A stretch of DNA of 64,000 nt from contig JANWWM010000071.1 of the NCBI GenBank assembly GCA_025055975.1, positions 1 through 64,000 on the forward strand, in the 5' to 3' direction. This DNA is from Chloroherpetonaceae bacterium. Its GTDB lineage: Bacteria; Bacteroidota; Chlorobiia; Chlorobiales; Thermochlorobacteraceae. Under the pieces are notes generated by a model. That model worked only from the letters and a program-made list of their open reading frames with translations. It was not told the DNA's origin and did not search any database. This document shows, in pieces, positions 6,536 through 15,482 of the stretch. Position numbers and translations under genes: made by a program. Each line of letters begins with the position of its first letter. Positions within the stretch are counted from its first letter, which is position 1.

Positions 6536-8722
6536 ATGGCGCATCCCTCGCTGTATTTGCTTGGCGCGATCGCCATCGGCGTTTTCATCGGCTCGCGCCT
6601 TCCCGCCTCGATTGAGTTTCTGCTCGCGTCGTCGTTCAGTCTTCTCGTTCTGACGCTTTCGCTTCATTTCGCGGCAAGGCTTGCGCGTCGCAACGCTCTC
6701 GATGCGCTCGCTCTGCTTTCGCTTGGCGCGCTTGTGGTCTCCGCCTTTGCCGCATATGGCAACCTCAAAACGAAATATGTCTCGCAAAGCGACCTTGTTC
6801 GATTCGCCAACGCAGAAGTCGCGGTTAGGGGCGTGGTCGCCACGCAGGTCGCGCAAAAAGCGGGGTTGGCGCAATGGACGCTAAACGCCGAGCGCGTGGT
6901 TTGCGGCGGCGACACGTTTCAAGCGAGCGGAAAAGCGAGGGTTCGTCTTTACGGCGAACTCAAAACTCCGCTCCGAATCGGCGACGAGGTTTGGGCGAAA
7001 GGCTATCTCAAACTCCCGCCGAAAGCGATGAACGCGGGGGAATTTGATTACCGAACTTTTCTCGACGAGCGCGACATTTATGTCGTTCTCTCCGCGCGAC
7101 GCGACTCCGCGATTCAAAAGACGGGCGAAACGCGCCTCTCGCTTTACGAGGAACGTCTCGCGCTTCCCCTCGCCGAGCGCGTCGGCAAGGCGATTGAAAC
7201 CCACATTCCAAGCGGCGACGCGCAAGCCTTCGTCAAAGGCTTGATTTTGGGCGAGCGCGGCGACATCAGCGACGAGGTCAAACTCGCCTTTCAACGCACG
7301 GGCACGATTCACGTGCTCGTGATTTCGGGGTTGCACGTTGGATTGTTGGTTCTCTTGTTGGATTTGATTTTCAAACGCCTCAAAACGACGCGAGCGGGAA
7401 AATGGCTCGCCTTTGGCTTGACGACGGCGACGCTCGCGATTTACGCCAATCTCACGGGCAATTCGCCGCCCGTCGCGCGAGCCGTCGCAATGGCGCTCGT
7501 CTTTGAATTGTCGAGGGTCATTGAGCGCAAAGCCTATCCGCTCAACACGCTCGCCTTTTGCGTCGTCGTGATTCTCGCCTTCGACCCTCGCGCTTTGTTC
7601 GGCGCGAGTCTGCAACTGACGACGGCGGCGGTCGCCTCCATCTTGCTCGTCTATCCGCGGCTTTCGGAGCCGTTTTCGTTTGAGACGGAAATCGCGTGGC
7701 TAAAACCCTTCGCAAGCCTCGCCAAATGCGTTTGGGATTCGCTCGCGCTCACGCTATCGGCTTCGATAGGCACGTCGCCGCTCATCGCTTACTACTTCGG
7801 CGCGACGGCGTTCTTGGGCATTTTGGCGAATTTGCCCGTCGTTCTGCTCACGAGCCTTGCCGTTTATGCCGCGATTCCGATGATTCTTTTCGACCTTTTG
7901 TCGCAAACGCTCGCTTCGCCCTACGGCGCGTGCGTTTTTCATTTCGTTGATTGGGCAATCGCCTTCGCGCAGTGGTTCAGCGCGTTGCCGCTCGCTTCGA
8001 TAGAGGTTCGACCGACGCTTCTCGTTTTGACGACGTTCTATCTGGCGGTCGTTGCGACGCTTCAACTCGACAAGCCGAAAACCCGCGCCAAATGGGCGAT
8101 CGCGACGCTTTCGTCGCTCAATCTCGCCGTTTGGCTTCCGATTTTCGAGCCGAAAGAACCCGCGCCCCGAATCGTCTTCAACGCTCTTCGAGGCGGCGCG
8201 TCCATTTTCTTCAACGCCAGCGGCGAGACGCTTCTCATCGACGCGGGCGCGAAACGCTCCGACTGGACGCGCATCGAGCGACAACTTCAACGGTTTGATT
8301 TGAATCCCGTCGCGCTCGCGCGATTTTCAACGAGCGATAGCGTGGCGAGGAACGCGCCCATTGAGCGCAAGGTTTCGCGGCAAGAATCGTTCAAAGCCAG
8401 AGGCGTCGCGTTGGCGCGGGCTTCCGTAGAGCATTGCAAAATCGTCTCGAAGCGAGCGACGCTTCTCTGCTCGCAACATCTGAAAAGCGTCGAGGAAACG
8501 GCGTTCTTCAAAGCCGACGTGATTTTTCTCAAACTTCTGCGCTTCCGCGACGACGAGAAAACGCGGCTTGAACGGTGGATTCGCTTCGCCGAACCCAAAC
8601 TCATAGTCGCCGAACTTTCGCCGTTTATGCGACGAGTCGAGAAGAAATTTTTTTATCGTTTCGCCAAGAACGAGCCTCGCTTGAAAACGACGGAGCGCGA
8701 CGGGCAAATCGTTTGGCGCTGA
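6536..8722 (+). CDS. comEC: ComEC/Rec2 family DNA-uptake channel, degenerate C-terminal domain
   Basis: ComEC forms the inner-membrane channel for single-stranded DNA in natural transformation. The 728-aa protein has several N-terminal membrane helices, an OB-like soluble region (residues about 75-190), and the Competence domain starting near residue 235 with FVKGLILGERGDISDEVKLA and TIHVLVISGLHVGLL followed by multiple helices to about residue 520. The C-terminus keeps a trace of the metallo-beta-lactamase domain (ASGETLLIDAGAKRSDW near residue 565), but no HxHxDH metal motif follows, so that domain looks inactive, as in many Bacteroidota ComEC proteins. Confidence 0.88.
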   Translation: MAHPSLYLLGAIAIGVFIGSRLPASIEFLLASSFSLLVLTLSLHFAARLARRNALDALALLSLGALVVSAFAAYGNLKTKYVSQSDLVRFANAEVAVRGVVATQVAQKAGLAQWTLNAERVVCGGDTFQASGKARVRLYGELKTPLRIGDEVWAKGYLKLPPKAMNAGEFDYRTFLDERDIYVVLSARRDSAIQKTGETRLSLYEERLALPLAERVGKAIETHIPSGDAQAFVKGLILGERGDISDEVKLAFQRTGTIHVLVISGLHVGLLVLLLDLIFKRLKTTRAGKWLAFGLTTATLAIYANLTGNSPPVARAVAMALVFELSRVIERKAYPLNTLAFCVVVILAFDPRALFGASLQLTTAAVASILLVYPRLSEPFSFETEIAWLKPFASLAKCVWDSLALTLSASIGTSPLIAYYFGATAFLGILANLPVVLLTSLAVYAAIPMILFDLLSQTLASPYGACVFHFVDWAIAFAQWFSALPLASIEVRPTLLVLTTFYLAVVATLQLDKPKTRAKWAIATLSSLNLAVWLPIFEPKEPAPRIVFNALRGGASIFFNASGETLLIDAGAKRSDWTRIERQLQRFDLNPVALARFSTSDSVARNAPIERKVSRQESFKARGVALARASVEHCKIVSKRATLLCSQHLKSVEETAFFKADVIFLKLLRFRDDEKTRLERWIRFAEPKLIVAELSPFMRRVEKKFFYRFAKNEPRLKTTERDGQIVWR

Positions 8723-8776
8723 ACGCGCCCAGCCGCCGTCGTTCAGGGGTTGCGTTCCTCGCGTCAAATCGCAACG

Positions 8777-9556
8777 ATGAAAAGCCGACGCATGCTCGTC
8801 TATCTTTATTGCCTTGCCGAATCCGAAAGCGCGACCTTGCCCGAAGGCGTTTTGCGCCTTTCGCTCGAAGGCTTCGTCGCCATCGTTTCGGAAGTTTCCG
8901 AAGAGGAGTTCGGCGAAGAGCCGCTCAAACGCAATCTTTCGCGCTTGGAGTGGGTCGAGACCATCGTCCGCCGCCACGAAAGCGTGATGGAAACGCTCCG
9001 CTCGCAAACGACCATCGCGCCGTTTCGCTTTCCGACGCTTTTTCGCTCGGAAGGCTCGTTGCGAGAGTTTTTGCGAGAGAACTCGACCGCGCTAAAAAAC
9101 TTGTTGGAAAGGTTGCGCGGCAAAGAAGAATGGGGCGTGAAAGCCTATCTTGGCGCGGCGCAATTGGAAGCGTTCGCGTCGGCGAGCGAGGACATTCGGC
9201 GCATCGACGAGGAACTGAAAACCGCTTCGCCGGGCAAGGCGTATTTGCTCAAAAAGCGGCGCGAAACGCTTGCGAGCGGAAAACTCTCGTCGTCTTTGCA
9301 AGAAGAATTGGATGCGCTCTTCGCGCGCTTGCAAGCCAAATCCGTTCAAGCCAAACGCAATCCCGTTCTGCCCAAAGCTCTCACGGAACGCGAAGACGAA
9401 ATGATTTTGAACGCCGCCTTTCTCGTCGAACAAGCCAAGCGCGACGACTTTTTGCGCGAGTTCGATTCGCTCAAAGCCTCTCGCCCGTTTCTTTCGCTCG
9501 AACTTTCGGGCGCGTGGGCGGCATACAACTTTTGCAACTTCAAACCGCAAGGCTAA
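8777..9556 (+). CDS. GvpL/GvpF family gas vesicle protein (copy 2)
   Basis: A 259-aa second GvpF/L family member. It has LVYLYCLAES at the N-terminus, TTIAPFRFPTLF in the middle, and EMILNAAFLVEQA with a closing AAYNFCNF strand near the end, all matching copy 1 in position. The frame is open to 8750, but MKSRRMLVYLYCL at 8777 fits the family start. It lies 54 bases after comEC and overlaps the next gene by one base (TAATG). It differs strongly in sequence from copy 1, so the two are probably the F and L types rather than a recent duplication. Confidence 0.88.
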   Translation: MKSRRMLVYLYCLAESESATLPEGVLRLSLEGFVAIVSEVSEEEFGEEPLKRNLSRLEWVETIVRRHESVMETLRSQTTIAPFRFPTLFRSEGSLREFLRENSTALKNLLERLRGKEEWGVKAYLGAAQLEAFASASEDIRRIDEELKTASPGKAYLLKKRRETLASGKLSSSLQEELDALFARLQAKSVQAKRNPVLPKALTEREDEMILNAAFLVEQAKRDDFLREFDSLKASRPFLSLELSGAWAAYNFCNFKPQG

Positions 9557-9891
9557 TGGACGCACAACGCGACAGAGAACGATTGCTTCGCCGATACATC
9601 GAACTCAAACGGCAAGCCGAAGACATCGAAGCTCAACTCGAGGCGATGAAAGGCGAGGTCTTCGTCGCCGTTACCGACCTGCTCGAACAGACGGGCGGCA
9701 AATCTTACCTCTTTGAAGACTACGAGTTCAGCGCGCAGTATCGCCGAACCTACGACTACCCGCCCGACATCAAGAAGATGGAAGACGAACTCAAAGCCTT
9801 GAAAAAGGAAGCGGAAGCGTCGGGGAGAGCCAAGATAAAATCCGAAACGGGCTACGTGGTCTTGAAAAAGTCGCCAGCGGAGCGCGCTTAA
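9556..9891 (+). CDS. Small coiled-coil protein coupled to the second gvpF/L
   Basis: A 111-aa charged protein: a helical N-terminus (residues 1-45, RRYIELKRQAEDIEAQLEAM), a middle FEDYEFSAQYRRTYDYPPDI, a second helix KKMEDELKALKKEAEASG, and a C-terminal strand GYVVLKK. The ATG overlaps the gvpF/L stop (TAATG), so translation is coupled. I do not recognise a family. Its position suggests a role in gas-vesicle assembly, but that rests on context alone. The frame is open upstream through gvpF/L and comEC; that part is a shadow. Confidence 0.72.
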   Translation: MDAQRDRERLLRRYIELKRQAEDIEAQLEAMKGEVFVAVTDLLEQTGGKSYLFEDYEFSAQYRRTYDYPPDIKKMEDELKALKKEAEASGRAKIKSETGYVVLKKSPAERA

Positions 9892-9895
9892 AACT

Positions 9896-9926
9896 TTTTG
9901 TTGAACGCAACTTTTTCCTAATTTCG
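9896..9926 (+). promoter_or_regulatory. Candidate promoter for the Lrp-family regulator
   Basis: TTTTG at 9896-9900, an 18-nt spacer and TAATTTCG at 9919-9926, with the ATG 40 bases downstream. This matches the layout of the candidate at 4936-4966 and is close to the Bacteroidota consensus. Confidence 0.4.
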
Positions 9927-9966
9927 TAAGGCGAATGCGCGCAAAACGCTTAAACGCTTTTCGTCA

Positions 9967-10464
9967 ATGTCGTGGCATCTCGATAAAATCGACCTAAAAC
10001 TCTTGGAGCTATTGAGCGAGCGCGGCAGAATGCGTCGCAACGAGCTTGCCGAAGCCGTCGGGCTTTCGATTCCGTCGGTGAGCGAGCGCTTGGAGAAGTT
10101 GCAAAATCGCGGGGTCATCAAAGGCTACACGGTTTTGGTCGACGAGAAGAAGATTGGATACGACATCAAAGCCTTCATTCGCGTCACGATGGAATCGTCT
10201 CGGCACTACGCTTCCTTCGTCGCTCACGTGCAGAAGGAAGACGAGATCTTGGAATGCTATTCCATCACGGGCGACGGCTCTCACCTGCTCAAAGCGCTCG
10301 TGCCAAACACCGCCGCGCTCGAAGCCTTGCTTGCGAAAATTCAATCCTGGCCCGGCGTTACGGGCACGACGACCAGCGTCGTTTTGAGCGAGCACAAAAA
10401 ATCGCATCGCATCAACTCCGCCCGAGCGCTCAAAATCCTTGAAAACGGCAAGGAACAACATTGA
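9967..10464 (+). CDS. Lrp/AsnC family transcriptional regulator
   Basis: A 165-aa DNA-binding regulator. Residues 5-60 are the Lrp winged helix (LDKIDLKLLELLSERGRMRRNELAEAVGLS... VSERLEKLQNRGVIKGY), and residues 65-150 are the RAM/ligand-binding domain (ECYSITGDGSHLLKALV). Members of this family sense amino acids and control amino-acid and nitrogen genes. The next gene, 75 bases downstream on the same strand, is glutamine synthetase, so control of glnN is a reasonable guess but not shown. Confidence 0.92.
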   Translation: MSWHLDKIDLKLLELLSERGRMRRNELAEAVGLSIPSVSERLEKLQNRGVIKGYTVLVDEKKIGYDIKAFIRVTMESSRHYASFVAHVQKEDEILECYSITGDGSHLLKALVPNTAALEALLAKIQSWPGVTGTTTSVVLSEHKKSHRINSARALKILENGKEQH

Positions 10465-10539
10465 CGCGCGCCGCCCTCTCGGATTTTTTCTTTCAACTTT
10501 CGTCAACATCAACCGCTAAACCGCAGTCAATCAATCAAC

Positions 10540-12687
10540 ATGCCAAACAATTCTCTCTCCGAAAACGCCGCCATGTTCGGCAAACTCACCTTCAACAAAG
10601 CCGTGATGAAGGAACGCCTCCCTCAACCTGTGTATGAATCCTTGATGAAAACGCTCAACGAAGGACACGACTTGGACGATAGCCTCGCCGAAACCGTCGC
10701 GCAAGCGATGAAAGAATGGGCGATCGAGAACGGCGCGACGCACTACTGCCACTGGTTTCAACCGATGACGGGCGCGACCGCCGAAAAGCACGACGCTTTC
10801 ATCGCCTTCGACAAATCGGGAAACTTGATAGAAAAATTTTCGGGCAATCAATTGGTGCAAGGCGAGCCTGACGCATCGAGCTTTCCATCGGGCGGCATGC
10901 GCTCCACGTTCGAAGCGCGCGGTTACACCGCTTGGGATCCGAGCACGCCCGCTTTCTTGATGAAAGGCGCGGAAGGCACGACGCTCTGCATTCCCTCGGT
11001 CTTCATTTCCTATCACGGCGAAGCGTTGGACGAAAAAACTCCGCTCTTGCGCTCCGCCAAAGCGCTCTCAAAATCCGCCGTCGCCATGCTTCGCTTGCTC
11101 GGCAACGACAAAGTTACGCGCGTAACGACCTACCTCGGTCCCGAACAAGAATACTTCCTCATCGACCGCGCGCTCTACGAACAGCGCCCCGACCTGATTA
11201 TGACGGGCAGAACGTTGCTCGGCAAACTTCCGCCCAAGAACCAACAGCTCGAAGACCACTACTTCGGCTCGATTCCCGATCGAGTGATGGAGTTTATGCA
11301 AGAGTTGGAAAAGGAGCTTTATTTGCTCGGAGTGCCCGTCAAGACGCGCCACAACGAGGTCGCGCCGCATCAGTTCGAGGTCGCGCCGATTCACGAGGAA
11401 ACGCCCATCGCCGCCGACCACAACTTGCTCGTGATGGAAATGCTCCGCCGCGTCGCCGAGCGCAAAGGGCTTGCCTTGCTTCTGCACGAAAAACCTTTCG
11501 CGGGCATCAACGGAAGCGGCAAACACAACAACTGGTCAATGGGCGCGGATGTCGGCGGCAACTTGCTCGACCCCGGCGAAACGCCCGAAGAAAACCTGAC
11601 CTTCCTCGTCTTCTTGGTCGCCACGCTCAAAGCCATTCACAAACGCGCCTCCGTGCTTCGCGCCGCCATCGCCAACCCAGGCAACGATCATCGCCTTGGC
11701 GCCAACGAAGCGCCGCCCGCCATCATCTCGGTCTTTTTGGGCGAACAGCTCAGCGCCGTGCTCGATGCGATCGAAACGGGCAATATGAAAAAGGTCAGCG
11801 AAAAGCAATTCATCGACCTCGATATCTCGCACATTCCGACGCTCAACAAAGACAACACCGACCGCAACCGCACCTCGCCTTTCGCCTTCACGGGCAATAA
11901 GTTCGAGTTCCGCGCCGTGCCCTCATCGATGCCCATCGCGATTCCGAACATGGCTCTCAACACGATCATGGCGGAAGCCATCGACGAGATGCGCGAAGCG
12001 ATCGAGTCCGAAATGAAATCGGGCAAAGAACTGCAAGACGCGGTCTTCACCGTTCTGCGCCGCGAAATCAAAGCCACCAAGCCGATTCGCTTCGAGGGCG
12101 ACGGATACAGCGAAGCCTGGCACAAAGAAGCCAAAAAGCGCGGTTTGCCCAATCACAAGAACCTTCCCGAAGCGATGAAAATCTGGAAGGACAAATCCAC
12201 GCGAGAGATGTTCGTCAAATACGGCGTGCTCACCGAAGAGGAAATCGACTCGCGCTACAACGTGCGCTTGGAACGCTACGTCAAAGCCATCGACATCGAA
12301 GCCAAAACTCTCTCGATGATGATTCGCACGATGATTCTGCCCGCTCTGATGCGCTACCAAAGCGAATTGGCGGAGTCTTATGGCAAGTTGCTCCAAGCGG
12401 CGAAAAGCGTCAAGGTTTCCGCTTCCGCCAAAGCCAAGCAAGCCAAGCAACTTGAAACCCTCGCCAATGGCATCGGCGAATTGATTGCGAGAACCGAAAA
12501 ACTCGAAAAGCTCATCGAAGACCTGCACGACGTCAAAGGCGGCGTTGAGGGACATGCCAAATACTGCGCCGAAACGCTCATTCCCGCGATGAACGACGTG
12601 CGCAAAATCGCCGACGAACTCGAGGGGCACTTGGACAAATCGCTCTATCCGATGCCGAACTATCTCGAAATGTTGTTTATGCACTAA
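10540..12687 (+). CDS. glnN: Type III glutamine synthetase
   Basis: A 715-aa glutamine synthetase of the GSIII type, which makes glutamine from glutamate, ammonia and ATP. The length and the N-terminal FGKLTFNKAVMKERLPQPVY are typical of GlnN, which is common in Bacteroidota. Also seen are THYCHWFQPMTGATAEKHDAF, the FPSGGMRSTFEARGYTAWDP region, LGPEQEYFLID, HQFEVAPI, GINGSGKHNNWS and NRTSPFAFTGNKFEFR. It is complete. No PII or amt gene is next to it; an Lrp regulator lies just upstream. Confidence 0.97.
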   Translation: MPNNSLSENAAMFGKLTFNKAVMKERLPQPVYESLMKTLNEGHDLDDSLAETVAQAMKEWAIENGATHYCHWFQPMTGATAEKHDAFIAFDKSGNLIEKFSGNQLVQGEPDASSFPSGGMRSTFEARGYTAWDPSTPAFLMKGAEGTTLCIPSVFISYHGEALDEKTPLLRSAKALSKSAVAMLRLLGNDKVTRVTTYLGPEQEYFLIDRALYEQRPDLIMTGRTLLGKLPPKNQQLEDHYFGSIPDRVMEFMQELEKELYLLGVPVKTRHNEVAPHQFEVAPIHEETPIAADHNLLVMEMLRRVAERKGLALLLHEKPFAGINGSGKHNNWSMGADVGGNLLDPGETPEENLTFLVFLVATLKAIHKRASVLRAAIANPGNDHRLGANEAPPAIISVFLGEQLSAVLDAIETGNMKKVSEKQFIDLDISHIPTLNKDNTDRNRTSPFAFTGNKFEFRAVPSSMPIAIPNMALNTIMAEAIDEMREAIESEMKSGKELQDAVFTVLRREIKATKPIRFEGDGYSEAWHKEAKKRGLPNHKNLPEAMKIWKDKSTREMFVKYGVLTEEEIDSRYNVRLERYVKAIDIEAKTLSMMIRTMILPALMRYQSELAESYGKLLQAAKSVKVSASAKAKQAKQLETLANGIGELIARTEKLEKLIEDLHDVKGGVEGHAKYCAETLIPAMNDVRKIADELEGHLDKSLYPMPNYLEMLFMH

Positions 12688-12696
12688 CCCGAACCC

Positions 12697-12734
12697 GCCC
12701 GCTTCATTTTCGCTCGCGCGAATTTGGAGCGGGC
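12697..12734. terminator. Inverted repeat between the converging glnN and GNAT genes
   Basis: GCCCGCT at 12697-12703 pairs with AGCGGGC at 12728-12734. An inner TTCGC/GCGAA pair lies in the loop. It sits in and beside the 16-bp gap between two converging genes, so it could stop transcription from both sides. There is no clean T-run, so confidence is low. Confidence 0.35.
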
Positions 12735-13243
12735 GCGCTTTCTCCCGATGGCGACGCGCTGGGCGCGGTTGAGAGCCATCGTCGCAGCCGCTCTTCCGTG
12801 AGGCGATATGGAAGCCACTCCGTCAGGCGTTCCGCGCCGAGTTTTTCGTAGAAGTCAATCGCCAATTGATTCCAATTCAAGACTTGCCACTCCATTCGCC
12901 CGCACCCGCGTTCCAGCGCGAGTTCCGCCAAGAACTTGAACAATCCGAACCCGACCTTCTTCTTGCGCGCCGAGGGCAGAACGAACAAATCTTCCAAGTG
13001 GAGCGTGGGCTTTGCGAGAAAACTTGAATACGTTTCAAACGCGATGGCGTAGCCGACTGGCTCTTCATTGAGAAAGGCAAGGTAGGCTTCGAAACGCGGC
13101 TTGTCGGAAAAAGCGTCGCGCTTCAAGCGGGCTTTCGCGTCGCTGTCGGGCGGCGCGAGACCCTCATAATCGGCAAGCGCGACGATGAGCGAAAAAAAGG
13201 TTTCGAAATCTTCTTCGGCGAGTTTTTTGACGCGCAGCGACAT
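12704..13243 (-). CDS. GNAT family N-acetyltransferase
   Basis: A 179-aa acetyltransferase that uses acetyl-CoA. The GNAT fold is visible as LHLEDLFVLPSARKKKVGFGLFKFLAELA (motif A, acetyl-CoA pyrophosphate loop near residues 90-100) followed by GRMEWQVLNWNQLAIDFYEKLGA (motif B). This order, with the ED-L-FV strand and EWQVLNWN, is typical of the SSAT/thialysine acetyltransferase group acting on small amines. The substrate is uncertain. The C-terminal 20 residues are low-complexity (Ser/Pro/Ala). Confidence 0.88.
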   Translation of the reverse strand: MSLRVKKLAEEDFETFFSLIVALADYEGLAPPDSDAKARLKRDAFSDKPRFEAYLAFLNEEPVGYAIAFETYSSFLAKPTLHLEDLFVLPSARKKKVGFGLFKFLAELALERGCGRMEWQVLNWNQLAIDFYEKLGAERLTEWLPYRLTEERLRRWLSTAPSASPSGESAPAPNSRERK

Positions 13244-13354
13244 CGCAAACGATTTTTTGTTTCGGCGGCGCGAAAAACAAAAACGACGCTAACCGAAGGG
13301 TTCGCGCCGTTTGTCAAGAAAGAACCAGCCGCCTCGTCGTGAGGAAGCGTGGCG

Positions 13355-14062
13355 CTACGCTTTGATGCGGTAGCCAACGCCTTTAATGGTTTCAAGATTT
13401 TCTTGCCCAAATTCGCCCAAGCGTTGACGAATTTTGCAAATATGCACATCGACCGTGCGGTCGGTTACATAGACGCTTTCGCCCCACACGCGACGGAGCA
13501 AAATTTCCCGCGAGAACACTTTGCCTTTGTTCGCGGCGAGAAGCCAAAGCAGCTCAAACTCCTTGCGCGGAAAGAACACATCTTTGCCTTTGAGCGAAAC
13601 GCTATGCGTTTGGCGATTGATGACCATATCGCCGATTCTGACTTCCGTCGGTTCGTTTTCGGGCGATTCCGTTTCAATGCTGCCGTTGCGTTTGAGCACG
13701 TTGCGCAAGCGCGCCGAGAGCACGCGATTGCTGACGGATTTGTGAATGTAATCGTCCGCGCCCACTTCCAAGCCTGCCGCTTCGTCGGCATCTTCGCGCT
13801 TTCGCGTGAGCATAATGATGGGCAGATGCTTGAATTCGGGCAGGTTTCGAAGTTCGCGGCATAGCTCGATGCCGATGGATTGTCCGCGCATAAAATCCAT
13901 AATCACGGCGGTCGGTTTCGCGCTGATTTTCGCCATCACTTCCGCCGCGTTTTGCGCCCACACGACGTTGTAGCCTTCCTTTTCGAGCGTGGCGCGCAAC
14001 CAATTGACATACTGAAAGTCGTCGTCGCCAATAAGGATCGTTTTCGCTTTAACATTCGGCAT
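13355..14062 (-). CDS. OmpR/PhoB-type response regulator
   Basis: A 235-aa two-component response regulator. The receiver domain (residues 8-120) has acidic residues at 13-15, the phospho-acceptor Asp56 in AVIMDFMRG, Thr86 and Lys108 (GADDYIHKS). Residues 140-235 are a winged-helix DNA-binding domain (FPRKEFELLWLLAANKGKVF... YVTDRTVDVHICKIRQRL). The usual Lys-Pro of the receiver is Lys-Ser here. No histidine kinase is beside it, so it is an orphan in this window. A 9-bp inverted repeat (13266-13274 and 13301-13309) lies downstream. Confidence 0.92.
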   Translation of the reverse strand: MPNVKAKTILIGDDDFQYVNWLRATLEKEGYNVVWAQNAAEVMAKISAKPTAVIMDFMRGQSIGIELCRELRNLPEFKHLPIIMLTRKREDADEAAGLEVGADDYIHKSVSNRVLSARLRNVLKRNGSIETESPENEPTEVRIGDMVINRQTHSVSLKGKDVFFPRKEFELLWLLAANKGKVFSREILLRRVWGESVYVTDRTVDVHICKIRQRLGEFGQENLETIKGVGYRIKA

Positions 14063-14494
14063 ATTTTGGTGAGTTTTGGTTGTAGCGATTTGCTTTAAGG
14101 TTATCGTTCAACCACAGAACGCGAACTTCAAAGGCGAACTTGTCGACGGGGCGAGCAACGCATCGAGGCAATCACATTCATTTCGCGCGCAATCTTTCCG
14201 CTCGTTTTCGCAGCCAAACGTTCTGATTGAATGTTGTCGTTTGCGAGTTTGATGCGATGTTGATGTCGTCGTTTGCGGCTCTGCTGACTGGAGAGCCTAT
14301 GCGCTATTTTGCTGACTGGAAAATAGACGCATTGTTCATTTTTGCGCCCGTTGGGCAGAGAGGTTGCGCGAAATGCGCATTTAGTCGATGCAAAGATAAG
14401 CGATGCGACGGCGCTTTTCCAAAACAGTTAAGGCAAATTTTGCGCGATTCGAGTCAAAAATTTTCTCGAGATGGCGATCTTGAGCCACTTTCGC
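14063..14494. other. 432-bp gene-free stretch with a hairpin and a short direct repeat
   Basis: No convincing gene. TGCTGACTGGA occurs at 14282-14292 and again at 14310-14320. The second copy is in the loop of an inverted repeat, CTATTTT at 14304-14310 with AAAATAG at 14320-14326, extended by GCG/CGC around one bulge. It lies downstream of the minus-strand gene ending at 14495, so it could be that gene's terminator. The rest should carry the promoter of the response regulator, but I see no clear consensus. Confidence 0.4.
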
Positions 14495-15220
14495 CTAAAA
14501 CGAGGCTTGAAATTCGACTCGGATGCCGTCGGGAAGCGGGCAAAGCGAGCGATGTTCGGGCAGAAAATAGAGCGACGTTTCGGCTTCGTCTTGTTTTGAG
14601 AAGCTGTTGGTTTCGTTGTAGGCGTTGACGCCGCGCGCGGCGTTTATCATGCTCAAAACGCGATTGACGCCCATTGCGGCAATGAAGTAGTAAATGGATT
14701 GATAGGCTTCGTCGCTTCGGATTCTCAAATCGCGGAACTGACGGCGATTGGCTTCGCTATTCCACTGCCAGAAGTGCGTTTGCGGGTCGTAGAGCCGTCC
14801 GAAGTCGCGCGCGCGCAAGCGGTCGGCGTTGAACTCCTCGATGCTGTTGAAAGCGGAGATGTCTTTCCAAAACTGCGCGTCTTTCTCGCCGTCCGAAACG
14901 CCCGCGTTGCGCCTTGCCAAAACTTTGTAGTCGGATTCAAAACTCGCGCCGCGAAGACGCTGCGCTCCGATTCCCAACCACATCGCCACCTCCGCGCCCA
15001 AGAAATATCGCCCCGTTTCGAAATTTCCCGCATACAGTTCGCCCAATCCTGGAAGCAGAAACGACAGCGCCGCGCCAACGAAGGCGGATTTCGGTTCGGG
15101 GCGCGACGTCGCGCTCGCTTGCGGAAAGAACGTCGTTCCCTGCTTTTGCTCGCGGAATTGAGCCAAGAGCGAGCTTGCCGAAACGGTTGCGACCAAAATC
15201 AATCCGATTAGGAAGCGCAT
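14495..15220 (-). CDS. DUF5683-like membrane protein with signal peptide
   Basis: A 241-aa protein with a signal peptide (MRFLIGLILVATVSASSLLA, then QF) and a hydrophobic segment KSAFVGAALSFLLPGLGELYAGNFETGRYFLGAEVAMWLGIG, the glycine/proline-rich hairpin seen in DUF5683-type proteins of Bacteroidota. The middle (residues 90-175) is hydrophilic and rich in Arg and aromatic residues. A second hydrophobic stretch (SIYYFIAAMGVNRVLSMINAARG) follows. The function is unknown; envelope location is inferred. Confidence 0.72.
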   Translation of the reverse strand: MRFLIGLILVATVSASSLLAQFREQKQGTTFFPQASATSRPEPKSAFVGAALSFLLPGLGELYAGNFETGRYFLGAEVAMWLGIGAQRLRGASFESDYKVLARRNAGVSDGEKDAQFWKDISAFNSIEEFNADRLRARDFGRLYDPQTHFWQWNSEANRRQFRDLRIRSDEAYQSIYYFIAAMGVNRVLSMINAARGVNAYNETNSFSKQDEAETSLYFLPEHRSLCPLPDGIRVEFQASF

Positions 15221-15352
15221 CGCTTACGGAATAAGTTGGAAAAGTTGCAAAAAACTCATCGGAGACGCAACGCGCAAAACGCCTCTCGCTCGCTACGGGC
15301 GCGCCTCCCGTGGAAGTTTTGACAATACGAACTCGCATATCTTTGAGCGATT

Positions 15353-15482
15353 TTTCGGCGCATGGTTGGCGGCGAAACATCGCAGGCTCGAACGCTTCTT
15401 GGTCGACGAGAGCCAATTTCGCAAGCGACAAATCTCGCTTCGCTTTAACGAGCCACTGTCGCGCCTTCTGCGCTTTTATCAT
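15353..15482 (-). pseudogene. Remnant of a HEPN-domain gene
   Basis: The frame beginning MIKAQKARQWLVKAKRDLSL matches the first helix of HEPN toxin proteins, and FEPAMFRRQPCAEKSLK matches the helix usually reading 'CFHAQQAAEKALK'. After about 43 residues the similarity stops, and the frame runs on without resemblance into the neighbouring gene. A HEPN protein is normally about 130 aa and needs a C-terminal RxxxxH, which is absent. The end given is where similarity ends. It overlaps the MNT remnant (TATGA). Confidence 0.55.

Noticed and set aside
8575-9556. A long plus-strand frame running from the end of comEC through the second gvpF/L.
   Set aside because: Only its last 111 codons from the ATG at 9556 are protein-like. 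The earlier part overlaps comEC and gvpF/L in another frame and is Arg-rich.
14227-14628. A 133-codon plus-strand frame in the gap near 14.3 kb.
   Set aside because: It overlaps the end of the DUF5683-like gene, has no SD or domain, and its composition is unlike its neighbours.
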